A stretch of 64,000 bases of DNA from Pogostemon cablin (lineage: Eukaryota; Streptophyta; Magnoliopsida; Lamiales; Lamiaceae): contig CM042997.1 in assembly GCA_023678885.1 (NCBI GenBank), positions 28,402,064 through 28,466,063 on the forward strand, read 5' to 3'. The translations under genes and the position numbers were made by a program. Below are positions 45,778 to 56,520 of this stretch, piece by piece (the stretch's first letter is position 1; every line of letters begins with the position of its first letter). The notes under the pieces were generated by a model that was not told the DNA's origin, searched no databases, and saw only the letters and a program-made list of their open reading frames with translations.

Positions 45778-48700
45778 TTAGTTTACATGCATAGCTGGAA
45801 CTTCACAGACTCCCATCAATCCTCTCAACTTCAAAAACTGATCAAGTTTAAGAGGTTTTGTCATCACATCTGCAATCTGGTCTTTTGTGTCACAATGAAT
45901 TAATTCCACCACTCCTTCCCTTGTAAGATCACGCAGAAAATGAAAGCGCACATCTATATGCTTGCTCCGTCCATGCATCACCGGGTTCTTTGATAATTTT
46001 ATTGTTGAACTATTGTCACAAAAAACAGTAGTGCAATTGCCTTGTGTATAACCAATCCTTTCCAAGATTCTTCTCATCCAAACAGCTTGACAAGCACACG
46101 AGGCAGCTGCAATGAATTCAGCTTCAGTAGTAGATAATGAGACAATAGGCTGTTTCTTTGATGACCATGATACTACTCCTGAACCCAACATGAATACATA
46201 CCCTGATGTGCTTTTCCTATCCTCCAAATCACCCGCATAGTCGCTATCAGTGAAAGCAACTAACTTTTCATTCCCCCATCTTTTGTAAAAAATCCCAAGG
46301 TTTGTTGTACCTCTCAAGTACCTCAATACTCTCTTTGCAACCTGTAAGTGAAGCTCAGTTGGTTGCCCCATATATCTACTCATCAAACTAACCACGTACA
46401 TCAAATCAGGTCGAGTTGTGGTTAGATACATAAGACTCCCTACCAATTGCTTGAAGTATTTGTCACTTATCTTGACACCATTTTCATCTTTAAATACTTT
46501 AAAACCTGGAACAATTGGATTATGAACAAGATTACTCTCTTCCATCCCAAATCTTCTCAATACATCAGATGCATATTTTCTTTGACAAATATAAATGCCA
46601 TCAGTATCTTGAATCACTTCAACCCCAAGAAAGTATCTCATTTTCCCCAAATCAGTCATATCAAACTCATGCATCATTGAACTCTTGAACTCACGAAGCA
46701 TTGTGTCATCATTACTAGTGAAAATTAAATCATCAACATACAAGCTAACAATTAAAATCTTACCTCCTCCGCTTGTTTTCACAAAAAGGGTATGCTCGCT
46801 GTGACACTTCTCAAACCCCTCCTTCTCAAAGTGTGCTTCTATACGACTAAACCAAGCTCGTGGGGCTTGTTTAAGTCCGTATAAAGCTTTCTTTAGCTTG
46901 TATACTTTGTCTAAATTGTCCCTTTGCTCGAAGCCCCTTGGTTGCTCAACAAATACGTCTTCACTTAATTCTCCATGAAGAAAAGCTGATTTCACATCTA
47001 ATTGATAAATTGTCCAATTTCTTTGAGCTGCAAGTGCTATAATAAGTCGAACCGTATCCATCCTTGCCACAGGTGCAAAAACCTCTGTATAATCAACTCC
47101 ATGTTCTTGTGCATAGCCTTTTGCCACAAGGCGTGCTTTGTACTTGTCTATCTCTCCATGTTCATTAAGCTTTGTTTTATACAACCACTTGAGACCAATC
47201 TTCTTTGCACCAACAGGTAAATCAGTTAAAACCCATGTCTCATTCTTTTCAATGGATTTTATTTCGGCATCCATGGCTGCTCTCCATTTTGCACTTTTTA
47301 CAGCCTCTGCAAAATAAATTGGATCCGTGGATGCAAACAAAGCTAAATTAGTCTCATCTTCTTCTTCAGATAAACCTTCACCAGTTTCATAATCTCTCAT
47401 CCAAACCGGTGGCATTCTAACTCTCCCTTCATGAGAATCAAGTGAATTCTCTTCATGAACCGCGTTAGAAGGTCCTTCCGTACCACAATTATCACCATTT
47501 TCTGCCTCATTATCACCGATCACATATTTATTTCCTTCAACATCTTCGCACTCCAGCACATCTGCTATTTCAGCTTCTTTATTTTTCTCCCAATCCCATG
47601 ATTTATTTTCTTCAAAAATAACATCTCTACTCACCACAATCCTTTTTGCAACAGGATCATAGAGTCTGTAAGCTTTAGACTCTTTACTGACTCCTAATAA
47701 TACGCAAGTCAAACTTTTATCGTCTAACTTGGTTCTTTTAACATCAGGTACATGAACATGTGCAATACACCCAAAAACTCGAAAATGTTCAACTGATGGC
47801 TTTACTCCATTCCATGCTTCTTCAGGAGTAATGTTCTTTACCACAAGAGTAGGACATCGATTCAAAACATATAGAGCCCAATTAACAGCTTCTGGCCAAA
47901 ATGCCTTCGGAATTTTCTTTTCTGAAAGCATACTTCGAACCATGTTCATAATGGTTCGATTCTTCCTCTCGGCAACTCCGTTTTGTTGCGGAGTGTAAGC
48001 AGCTGTCAATTGCCTCTTAATACCATTTTCTTCACAAAAATTATTGAAATCTTGTGAAGTAAACTCACCTCCACGATCAGTGCGCAAGCACTTTATATCA
48101 CAACCTGATTCTTTCTCAACACAACTTTTATAATGTTTGAAAGTAACTAAAGCCTCAGATTTTTCAGCCAAAAAATATATCCATGTTTTTCGACTAAAAT
48201 CATCAATGAAACTAATGAGATACCTCTTCTTGCTGTTAGAGATAGGTGTGATAGGACCACATATGTCAGCATGAATGAGTTGAAGTTTTTGAGAGGCTCT
48301 CCAGGTGCTCTGCTTTGGAAATGCATCTCTGTGTTGCTTTCCAATCATGCAATCAGTACAAATTGTTGTTGAGGCTTCGAATTGCGGCAATCCATGCACC
48401 ATCTCCTTTTGCTGTAGTGTTTTTAAGCCTTTATAACTCAAATGTCCATACCTACAATGCCAAAGGTATGAAACATTTTGTGTTGTGAAAAGACAGCCTG
48501 GTTGTTCTGGTTGTGAAACAGCCACCAGAGTGAACATTCTATTTGTGGACATCTCCGCCTGTAGAATCAAGCCTTTCTCTGAGTGATAGATCTTACATTT
48601 GTTGTGTTGTATAACAATTGTTAGACCTTTCTCTTGCAGCTGTCCAATGCTCAACAGATTGTTTTTTAAATCAGGCACAAATAACACCTCAGTAACAACA

Positions 48701-49782
48701 TGTTTAAAATCATTCACCTTTAATCTTATGTTTCCCTTTCCCATCACTTTCATTTTTGAATTGTTCCCCAACTTCACTGTCTGTCTGAAACATTCATCCA
48801 AGTCACAAAAGAGAGATTTATCTCCACACATATGGTTACTACAGCCTGAGTCTAAGAACCAAACATTTTCTTTTTTATCTTCATCGATCTCAACAGAAGA
48901 CATCAGCAACATCTCTTCCTCGTCTCCTTGTTCGGCATAATTAGCTTCTTTCTCCAAACTTGGGCACTCATATTGAAAATGTCCAAGCTTGTGACATTTG
49001 TAACACTCCACAACACTCTTGTCGAAATACTGACGTCCTCTACCACGACCTCTACCTCTTCCTCTTCCTCGATCAAATCCACGACCTCCCCTACCAAAGC
49101 CACGACCATAACTCCTTCCTCCAATTCTATCTTCAGAACTTACATTCAATGCTTGCTCTTCCTCCTTGTGTTTATTGAATTTCTGCTCATGAACAATTAA
49201 AGAACTTTGCAATTCATCAACAGAAAGATGATCAATATCCTTCGATTCTTCAATAGAGCAAACAATGTAATTAAATTTCTCACTCAAGGATCGCAATATC
49301 TTTTCAACTATCGTCACATCAGTCATTTTTTCACCATAAATTCTCATCTTATTTGCAACAGACATCACTCTTGAGAAATAGTCAGAGACACCCTCACCAG
49401 ATTTCATCTCAAGGGTTTCAAACTCTTTACGAAGAGCTTGAAGAATAGATCGTTTGACTCGTTCATTGCCTTCGAACTTCTTTTTCATGGAGTCCCATAT
49501 TTGTTTAGACGTGTTCTTCTCAAGAATGGTCTCCAGAATGCTTCGATCAATGGCTTGAAATAAATAATTTTTCGCCTTTAAATCTTTCAACTTTGATTCA
49601 TCAAGTTTCTTCTGTTGAGCCTCTGTCAACACTGCTCCTTTATCTGGTTCAACATAACCCTCTTCCACAAGGCTCCAATATTCTTTGGATCTTAAGAAAT
49701 TCTCCATCAACATGCTCCAATGATCATAATGACCATCAAAGCGAGGAATCGCTGGTTGCACAAAACTTCCTTCACTCGTCAT
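45778..49782 (-). CDS. Copia Gag-Pol polyprotein (about 1334 aa)
   Basis: One open frame runs from ATG at 49782 to TAA at 45778-45780. In order: a UBN2-type Gag, an Arg/Gly-rich tract, a zinc knuckle CYKCHKLGHFQYEC (about 260-273), an aspartic protease WFLDSGCSNHM (about 307), GAG-pre-integrase (LWHCRYGHL), an integrase core with FIDDFSR, LRTDRGGEF and AERKNRT, a reverse transcriptase with QLDVKSAFLHG and SLYVDDL (about 1013), and RNase H with TDSDYAGD (about 1180) and CDNSSTIKLSKNPVMHGRSK. All catalytic signatures examined are present and no internal stop was found, so the element looks autonomous. Some codons before 49782 are also open but fall in the PBS region and lack an ATG. The function is element replication and integration, not host metabolism. 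Confidence 0.95.
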   Translation of the reverse strand: MTSEGSFVQPAIPRFDGHYDHWSMLMENFLRSKEYWSLVEEGYVEPDKGAVLTEAQQKKLDESKLKDLKAKNYLFQAIDRSILETILEKNTSKQIWDSMKKKFEGNERVKRSILQALRKEFETLEMKSGEGVSDYFSRVMSVANKMRIYGEKMTDVTIVEKILRSLSEKFNYIVCSIEESKDIDHLSVDELQSSLIVHEQKFNKHKEEEQALNVSSEDRIGGRSYGRGFGRGGRGFDRGRGRGRGRGRGRQYFDKSVVECYKCHKLGHFQYECPSLEKEANYAEQGDEEEMLLMSSVEIDEDKKENVWFLDSGCSNHMCGDKSLFCDLDECFRQTVKLGNNSKMKVMGKGNIRLKVNDFKHVVTEVLFVPDLKNNLLSIGQLQEKGLTIVIQHNKCKIYHSEKGLILQAEMSTNRMFTLVAVSQPEQPGCLFTTQNVSYLWHCRYGHLSYKGLKTLQQKEMVHGLPQFEASTTICTDCMIGKQHRDAFPKQSTWRASQKLQLIHADICGPITPISNSKKRYLISFIDDFSRKTWIYFLAEKSEALVTFKHYKSCVEKESGCDIKCLRTDRGGEFTSQDFNNFCEENGIKRQLTAAYTPQQNGVAERKNRTIMNMVRSMLSEKKIPKAFWPEAVNWALYVLNRCPTLVVKNITPEEAWNGVKPSVEHFRVFGCIAHVHVPDVKRTKLDDKSLTCVLLGVSKESKAYRLYDPVAKRIVVSRDVIFEENKSWDWEKNKEAEIADVLECEDVEGNKYVIGDNEAENGDNCGTEGPSNAVHEENSLDSHEGRVRMPPVWMRDYETGEGLSEEEDETNLALFASTDPIYFAEAVKSAKWRAAMDAEIKSIEKNETWVLTDLPVGAKKIGLKWLYKTKLNEHGEIDKYKARLVAKGYAQEHGVDYTEVFAPVARMDTVRLIIALAAQRNWTIYQLDVKSAFLHGELSEDVFVEQPRGFEQRDNLDKVYKLKKALYGLKQAPRAWFSRIEAHFEKEGFEKCHSEHTLFVKTSGGGKILIVSLYVDDLIFTSNDDTMLREFKSSMMHEFDMTDLGKMRYFLGVEVIQDTDGIYICQRKYASDVLRRFGMEESNLVHNPIVPGFKVFKDENGVKISDKYFKQLVGSLMYLTTTRPDLMYVVSLMSRYMGQPTELHLQVAKRVLRYLRGTTNLGIFYKRWGNEKLVAFTDSDYAGDLEDRKSTSGYVFMLGSGVVSWSSKKQPIVSLSTTEAEFIAAASCACQAVWMRRILERIGYTQGNCTTVFCDNSSTIKLSKNPVMHGRSKHIDVRFHFLRDLTREGVVELIHCDTKDQIADVMTKPLKLDQFLKLRGLMGVCEVPAMHVN

Positions 49783-49865
49783 TTTTCTTGCAATAATGAA
49801 ACACAAAGACTGCTGCTTTGATTGTTCTTTTCTTTTCTCTCTCCTTTTTTTTTTTTTTTTCTCAA

Positions 49866-49881
49866 CCTGGCTCTGATACCA
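49866..49881 (-). other. Primer-binding site (initiator Met tRNA)
   Basis: The minus strand reads TGGTATCAGAGCCAGG three bases inside the 5' LTR. It is complementary to the 3' end of plant initiator methionine tRNA, the usual copia primer. Confidence 0.9.
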
Positions 49882-49884
49882 CAA

Positions 49885-50077
49885 TATTAGGAATCAGACA
49901 ATCATCAATATTGAATTGCAATACCACAACAACGTACATCCTATCTATTACATGAACACATAAATATATATCTGCATCCTATAACTGCATCCTATTTAAT
50001 AGGAATAACTAAACATTAGATAAGACTAAATAACTGATAATACTAATACATATAATTAGATAATCTAAACCTTAACA
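49885..50077 (-). repeat. 5' LTR of the copia element
   Basis: 193 bp, identical by eye to 45556-45748. It is flanked outside by the AGAGG target duplication (50078-50082). Confidence 0.95.
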
Positions 50078-50193
50078 AGAGGAAGCTAGAAAAAAGGGGT
50101 GGAAAACGATAAACCCTAAAAAAATTCGAAGAAAGAATTGGGCACCGTGGAGTGTGTGTCGTTGATCAGTATCTCAATTCTAGGTTTTATATA
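50078..50193 (-). promoter_or_regulatory. Displaced GRF promoter and first part of leader
   Basis: On the minus strand TATATAAA (50193-50186, context CCATATATAAAACC) is followed by CT-rich leader-like sequence, including TTTCTTCGAATTTTTTTAGGG, up to the insertion point. With the copia element removed, this leader would continue directly into 45555-45501 and the GRF ATG. Assigning it to GRF rests on orientation, contiguity across the target duplication and leader-like composition. Confidence 0.65.
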
Positions 50194-50672
50194 TGGAATT
50201 AGTGGAAGAAAAGAGAAATGGATTAGACTGAAAGGGGAATGGAGGTGGGGCTGTGGGTGGAATTTAGTAGTAATAGTTTTGCCGCCATTCTCGGCATGTG
50301 TTTTGCTTCCGTGCTTCCAACATTCGCACACCGTTGGAGGATAAGACACGAACCAAATAAGAAATCTGCTTCTTCCTTTCTCTATCTTCAGCTTTCTCTC
50401 TCTAGCTATTGCGGTATCTATCCTTTGCTGGAGCTTTGAGAACCGTATTTCTTCCAACAAATTATTTTTTAATAATAATCGTAATTATGAATATACGTGG
50501 ACAATCACCTCCACAGTAACCTCATATTATTATATTGTAATTATTAAATCATGAGACATTATCCAATGTGTAAATTTAAGAAATTGATGTGTCGGTTGGG
50601 CATGTGTATCTTCATTGTATAATGGAGAAGTCTAATACTACAAGTCATCATTGTGATGACTAAAATATAGTA
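50194..50672. other. GRF upstream region
   Basis: Mixed-composition sequence to about 50460, then AT-rich. It probably contains distal GRF promoter elements. No convincing gene: the minus-strand frame at 50116-50460 has no recognisable domain. Confidence 0.5.
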
Positions 50673-50964
50673 CTCCCTCCGTCCCGGGTATTTTTACCCG
50701 TTTGTACGGGCACGGAGATTAAGACGTTTTATTTTTTTAATATATAATGTAAGATAAAGTAGGGATAAATTAGTAATTTAAAAAGAAAAAGTGAATAAAG
50801 TTATTGGGAATGATGAATAAAGTGTAAAAAATTAATTAAAGTTGTTGGGATTGTAAAAAGTAGGTAATAAAATATTATGTATTTTTGCCAAAAATGGAAT
50901 GGGTAAAAATACGTGGGACACCCCAAAATGGAAAGTGGGTAAAAATACGTGGGACGGAGGGAGT
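50673..50964. mobile_element. Stowaway-type MITE (292 bp)
   Basis: The ends CTCCCTCCGTCCCGGGTATT and GTGGGACGGAGGGAG are flanked by TA. The right side carries a near-duplicate of GGGTAAAAATACGTGGGAC (about 50900 and 50940). Confidence 0.9.
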
Positions 50965-51670
50965 ACTAAATTTTATGTTGATAATTGTTAAATTATTAAA
51001 GTATTTAAACAATGAATTAAATTATACGTATAATATAATTTAATATAAATATATTTTAATAATAAATCTACCTGTGACCATCTCAACCTCTAAATCGTTA
51101 GGGAGATTTAAAATTTATGGAGTAGCATTATATTTAGGGTGCGGTGTTGAGAATTTAAATTATTAAATCAATGGGTGTATAAATTCTAAATATTCTTGTA
51201 GATCTAAGGATGACCCATAGATTTGGGGGGAGATAAATGAATGAATAATACTAAATAGTATGATTCGGGAAATTTAAATAAGTCTTCCTCTATACCGTAC
51301 CCACATGATACTTATTTAGTAAGAAACTCAATATTAAGCAGCACATCTTGCGATTTACCTCCTTCATCAATTTTCAGGGTAGGGGTGGTGAATGCCCCTA
51401 ATGTCTAACGTTGGGGTACACCATTCAGAAAACTCACACAAAATTAATGAAGATGATTCGTTATTTATTTTCAAAATATATAAAAATTGGTTAAATAAAC
51501 GTACTTGAAGTTGAATTAATAGAGTGAGCAAGTTTTGTATCAATCATCAATTTTTTTTTTTAAGTTTTACTATCCCTAAATTCAATTATAACTAGAATTA
51601 GATATCCTAAACATTTAGGTGCACACGTACGTGTATATATATATGGAGTATATTTTTTAGTAATGGTATA
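50965..51670. other. AT-rich spacer
   Basis: No gene or classified element was seen. Confidence 0.6.
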
Positions 51671-51696
51671 TCCCTTCGTCCCATAAATGTTTGCAC

Positions 51697-51918
51697 TAGA
51701 GACGGATTTATGTGGGGGCAGCCCCGGGCTCCAAAAGCCCATTATATTATGTGTAAATAATTTGTATTTTTAAATTTAATTCAATCTAAAAATATTTTAA
51801 GTCCATCCAAATGAAATAAAAAAAGAAATATATCTTCTCAAATTATATATTCTATGAGTCCATTACAACAAATATTAAAATTTAGCCCATTCTCCGTCCA
51901 CTTTTGAGAAGGTGATTC

Positions 51919-52000
<82 letters not shown>

Positions 52001-52019
52001 ATTTCTAGATTCGCCACTA
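51697..52019. mobile_element. hAT-like element nested in a Stowaway, carrying a GT/AT microsatellite
   Basis: The termini TAGAGACGGATTT and (inverted) TAGTGGCGAATCT match at 9 of 13 positions. Perfect 8-bp direct repeats GTTTGCAC flank it (51689-51696 and 52020-52027), as expected for hAT. It contains (GT)7 followed by about 33 AT units at 51919-51998. No coding sequence. Confidence 0.75.
51919..51998. repeat. GT/AT compound microsatellite
   Basis: (GT)7 then (AT)33, uninterrupted, inside the nested hAT-like element. Confidence 0.95.
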
Positions 52020-52261
52020 GTTTGCACCCTACTTTATACACGGATATTAAGAAAAATGATTATTTTTAGGGGTATTAAGATATTTTTGATAATAAATAAA
52101 TGATAAAGTATGTTAGATGTGTTGGGTGAGTAGTTTTTTTTTTTAATAAAGTGTATGTGGAAGGTTGATTGTGCTTAACTTTTTGCTTTTTTAAAAATGT
52201 GCAAACTTTTGTAGGACAACAAAAAATAAAAAGTGTGTCATCTGAAATGGGACATATGGAG

Positions 52262-53156
52262 TAATTCTTTTATATTCAAATTTTCAATAAAAATAAAAAA
52301 CTAATACAAAATTCAACAAAAATGTATACATTTTTATTTATTAATAGTATATAAGAATAATATTTTTATTCATAAATGTATAAGTTTTTTAAAGTGTGTG
52401 CAGTACACCAAATGCACAGAATAATTTGCCTTATGATTATATCGTTACATATAAGAATTTATTAAATTCAATTAAAATTATGTTTTGATATCGTGATCAA
52501 ATGTATAAATCACTTAAAACTATATATTATCACATCACATTATAAGTAATAATCTCTTCATCCCAAAAAGTTATTAATACTTATATTTTCATATTATTTT
52601 ATAAAAAAAGTTTTCTATTTTTAAAAATAGTTTAATTTTTTTAAGTAATTGAAAAATACAAAGTATGTTAGTTAATAAGGTGGTAATGACATTTTTTTAA
52701 AATAAAATTTATTGAGGAATTATTCATTTAAATTCTTATTTAATTTTTGAAATGTAAATATTTTTTTGTTAAACTCAAATAAAAAATATAAATTATAGAG
52801 AGTACAGAATATTAATTGTCATAAATCTTTATTTATGTTATAATAAAAACAATAATAATAGTAATATATAGTGAGGGGTTCGGCCATTTAGGTACAAAGA
52901 ATTTAAAAATATTAAAATTGTACTAGGATACCTATGCACTAAGTCGAGGATTGAATTCATATTCCATATTTGATTGGTGCTTTCTTTGGTGTTTCATCAT
53001 TCAAAAAAATATATATATACCTTACAAATAAATTATTAAACTCTTGTAGCATTTTGTGTTAATTTAAAAAAAATCATTACACTGTGCCAATCATTTAAAA
53101 AGCTAATACAAAATGAAACACTATATTAGAATATATGATTCAGTGTTCTAAAGTAG
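52262..53156. other. AT-rich spacer with degraded MITE-like pieces
   Basis: 52310-52432 resembles the GTATACATTTTT family seen at 23923-24240 and ends in AGTACACCAAATGCACAG. 52553-52810 has weak Stowaway-like ends (CTCTTCATCCCAAAAAG, AGAGAGTA). No gene was recognised. Confidence 0.45.
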
Positions 53157-53158
53157 TA

Positions 53159-53446
53159 CTCCATTCATCTCAGGAATACATGCGTTTTTGATGGCACAGA
53201 GGTTAAAAAAAGTAATTTTTTATTGTAATGATGTAAAAAAGAGAAAGAGTATTTTGGACAATTAAATAGAATAAAGTATATGATATAATTAACTTTAATT
53301 AGATTGTATTTAAAAGAAATATGATATTTTTTAATATTATAATATTATAAGATTATTAATATTATTTATTATTTTCAATTTTAAGATATGCAAATATATT
53401 TGAAACATATCAATAGAAAGTACGCAAATATTTTGGAACAGAAGAG
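53159..53446. mobile_element. Diverged Stowaway-like MITE
   Basis: The left end CTCCATTCATCTCAGGAATA and the right end TTGGAACAGAAGAG are flanked by TA. GCGTTTTTGATGGCAC and GCAAATA words are typical of related elements. It is more diverged than the 50673 or 56237 copies. Confidence 0.6.
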
Positions 53447-53448
53447 TA

Positions 53449-54204
53449 GCTAGTATAGTATACATCTATGTGATGTATGAGGAAGATATAACATATCCCC
53501 TCTTTGTCATCTCATTTAAACTTCCGTAATCTTTTTAGTTTAAGTTTATTTTAGATTTGAGTAGGAAATAAGAAATGTAAATTTAAAATTAGATGAATTT
53601 AATAATTTTAAAAATAGTGTTAATCTACGGTTGTCTCAAAATTTAAGATGGATTATATTAAATCAATGAATAATAGTTGGGGTTAATACGTGTGAGGGAG
53701 TAGGATATAGTGTGCCTATGAGATATAATATTTTTATAATTTGATAGGCATCATGCACAAAATAGTAAAGGAGAGCAAAAAGATGAAAAGAATCGTATAA
53801 AGTAATTTCTAATTATTTTCTCCATTAGATTTGAAATCAGCTAATCAGAAAACACTCTAAGATTGGAAAAAAAAAATTTGGTTTAAAAGAAGATGTTTTT
53901 TTATTTATTTTCTTTCAAGAATGTGACCCATATATATGCACAAAGAAATAGTGGAAAATTTGGACATTCTTGTCGGAATTGATAACTTACGTTTGAAATG
54001 GAGGGTTTTGGAATTATTTTAATATTCATAATAGCAAAATTATTGTAGTTGTTTGGATGATTGATATGAAATAATTTCATTTCAAAATTTAAATCTAAGA
54101 AAGCTAAAAAAATAAAAAAGTTTTTGTTTTTTATTTTTTATTTATTTTGGTGTTAAAGATTATATTTTGATATTTCACATTATATTATTATTTTTTGAAA
54201 AATA
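53449..54204. other. AT-rich spacer
   Basis: Nothing recognised. Confidence 0.6.
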
Positions 54205-54460
54205 TGCTCCCTTCGTCCCGTTTCAAATTTGACGTTTGCTTTTTGCACGTAGATTAAAGAATGTAGTATTTTAATATGTAGTGAGATGAGAGAAATAATA
54301 TTTTAATGTAAAGTGGGTAAGTGTATTAGTGTGAAGTGTGGGGTTATGAAGAGAGAAAAAAATAATTTGTGTGGTCTCATATATAAAAAAGATAAATGTA
54401 AAGATTGAAATGGGACGCCCAAAATAAAAATATGTAAATATTAAAATGTGACGGAGGGAG
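54205..54460. mobile_element. Stowaway-type MITE (256 bp)
   Basis: The ends TGCTCCCTTCGTCCCGTTTC and AAATGTGACGGAGGGAG are inverted, with TA outside. Internal GACGTTTGCTTTTTGCACGT is a common Stowaway phrase. Confidence 0.8.
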
Positions 54461-54462
54461 TA

Positions 54463-55317
54463 TATAAAGAGTTTCTTTTTGGTCAAAATTAACTCGTGAT
54501 GTTCATTTCACTCCCAACTCATATGATGAATCCATTTTCAAATTGAGTTTGTTATATCATTATAAGAATAGATGACATTAAAACTTTAACCTACTATGTA
54601 GAAGAATTAAAATTAGAGGAAGTCATTAATGCTTTATTTGTACTTATGTGAAAGTCATTAAAATTATGATTGATTGTCACATAGTTGAAACTATCAAAAG
54701 GAAATTGAATGTGATGTTGACAAGTCATGGAAAGTAATGTTGAAATGACAAAGGAAAAGAATAGCATTTTTTATACCACTCAACTTCTAAATAATGCCCT
54801 TTTTGATTGGACCTCATTTCAACTTGAGATAAGTGATAAAAAGGGAAATCAATTCATATTTCTTTACTCTATTAGGTAACCATTATTCTAACATATAGTA
54901 TTATCCAATTAATTTAAAAAAAGGGGTTTTTTTCTTTGTCAATTCTGTGAATATAGATGGAAATGGTGTTACTATTATTAAATGTGCATTTTCAATTGGT
55001 AAATTTATAAAGCAATATGGGAGAGTATGGGGGTTAGATATTGGGAGAAAAAGAGAAGAGTGGGACTCATTAATTAATTATGGGGGTGGGGGTGGGGGTG
55101 TGGAGGGGTGGGGGGAGAGACAGCTGTGGAATGAGATAGAATAGATGGCATGTCCAGATCACATGCATAGCAAGACAATTCTGCCCCCATAATTTCTATG
55201 TGATATTTTCTTTTGTATTTTTTAGGTGGGTATTTTACAATATTGCCCTCATTATTTCTTCTTTATTTTATTATTATTTAGAGGTGAATATTTTCTTTTA
55301 ATTTAATAGAGTGAAGT
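54463..55317. other. AT-rich spacer with a G-rich tract
   Basis: A (GGGGGT)n tract at about 55081-55120 precedes ACAGCTGTGGAATGAG. No gene was recognised. Confidence 0.55.
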
Positions 55318-55482
55318 TTCTGTATACCGGGTGCACGGAGCACATTCCGTGCGCATTTGCAATTTAAACCCCTAGCAATTCATAGATTTAAATAGAACTG
55401 GAGGAGAAGAGTTGTGTTCACGTGGGGCACGGAGTATCTCTTCGTGATACTCCGTGTCCCCCGGGAACGGAAGTTTTTACCA
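55318..55482 (-). mobile_element. Short non-autonomous repeat with hairpin ends, copy 2 (inverted)
   Basis: This is an inverted homologue of 17163-17345. It keeps the CCGGGTGCACGGAGCACATTCCGTGCGC end and the hairpin GGGGCACGGAGTATC...GATACTCCGTGTCCCC (about 55424-55461), whose arms are longer than in copy 1. Confidence 0.7.
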
Positions 55483-55687
55483 ATTTAATATTGTACGATC
55501 GCTCTCATTTACTGCTTATGGACAAGGGAGACATCTCCTTGTGAACATTCACATCATTTAGTTTACCTTATTAATTAATAAAAAATTTTATATGAAAACA
55601 ATGAAATATATTATGAGGGTAAATTAAAATCAAATGTATTTCAGTTATGAATTAATTTATTATTTTTTGAATTAGATGATAAATCTA

Positions 55688-56003
55688 TAGACATGCACCA
55701 AAAAATCGGAACCGGCTGTTCGAACCGGGGAACCGCGATTTTAACCGGAACCGGAACCGCCGTTTCCGGAACCGGCCAAAAAAAAACCAGAATCGGCTAA
55801 AGAAGGTTCGGTTCCGGTTCCTCATATTTGGGAAAAAAACCGGCGGTTCCGGTTCGAACCGCAGGTTTTTCAATTTTTTTTTTACTTTTTACGCTTAAAA
55901 AAAAAAAATTGGAACCAGAACCGAAACCTTCGTATCCCGGTTTGGTTCCAGTTCCCCCTACTTTGAAATTGGAACCGTCGGTTCGGAATCGGGTGCATGT
56001 CTA
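55688..56003. mobile_element. hAT-type MITE with GGAACCGG repeats
   Basis: The termini TAGACATGCACC and GGTGCATGTCTA are perfect inverted repeats. The flanks TAAATCTA (55680-55687 and 56004-56011) are perfect 8-bp direct repeats. The 316-bp element is packed with GGAACCGG, GGTTCCGG and related words in both orientations and could fold extensively. No coding sequence. Confidence 0.9.
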
Positions 56004-56236
56004 TAAATCTAAATCTATTTTTTAAAAATCAACATTGTTACCTGGGTAATCTTTGTAGAGGTGCTAAAAATTAGACAAATGCTTCATTTATACTTTTCAC
56101 TTTTCAATATGATAATTATTCATCGATCAATAAAATAAAACAAAAATAAAAAGGTATCGCTTCGCCTAATTACACGCATCATACTTTACTTATTTATTTG
56201 TCTAATTATACTTTTCTACCAATCCCAAAAATAATA

Positions 56237-56520
56237 CTCCCTCCGTCCCACACTTATGTTCACACTTTCCATTTTTGTCCGTTTCACACTTATTTTCATC
56301 ACCCAAAAAAGGAAATTTCACATTAACCAACAACCTAAAATTTATCTTAATTTCAAAAGTATCACTCACACCTAACACACATAACATACTTTATAATTTA
56401 TAATTCATTACCTAAAAATACTACAATACCCCTAAAAAGTCAATAAAATTGGTAAAAAAATAACTTTTCTTAAGCTCCGTATCTACAGTGTCGGTGAACT
56501 TAATTATGGTACAGAGGGAG
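56237..56520. mobile_element. Stowaway-type MITE (284 bp)
   Basis: The left end CTCCCTCCGTCCCACACTTA and the right end GGTACAGAGGGAG are flanked by TA (56235-56236, 56521-56522). A CACTA element is inserted immediately beside its right target duplication. Confidence 0.85.

Larger units (their letters stand above)
45556..50077 (-). mobile_element. Complete Ty1/copia LTR retrotransposon
   Basis: The element is 4,522 bp and lies in the same orientation as the GRF gene. It has two 193-bp LTRs with no difference seen between them and a 5-bp target duplication (AGAGG on the plus strand at 45551-45555 and 50078-50082). A tRNA-iMet primer-binding site lies just inside the 5' LTR, and a polypurine tract directly abuts the 3' LTR. 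One uninterrupted Gag-Pol frame is present. Element termini are TGTTAAGG and CCTAATA rather than canonical TG...CA. Integrase precedes reverse transcriptase, which defines copia. Identical LTRs imply very recent insertion. Confidence 0.97.
51671..52261. mobile_element. Stowaway-like MITE interrupted by a hAT-like insertion
   Basis: The left end TCCCTTCGTCCCATAAATG and the right end GAAATGGGACATATGGAG are inverted, with TA outside. The interior is split at 51697-52019 by a second element. Removing that element restores the pairing of TTTGCAC with the right arm's GTGCAAACTTTTG. Confidence 0.7.

Noticed and set aside
45778..49782. Possibility that the copia polyprotein is a host-domesticated gene
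   Set aside because: It is bracketed by identical LTRs, PBS, PPT and target duplication, so it is an ordinary mobile element.
50116..50460. Minus-strand frame of 114 codons upstream of the GRF leader
   Set aside because: It overlaps the putative TATA box and leader of GRF and has no domain. Treated as promoter sequence.
51838..52103. Ile/Tyr-repeat frames on both strands
   Set aside because: They translate the GT/AT microsatellite.
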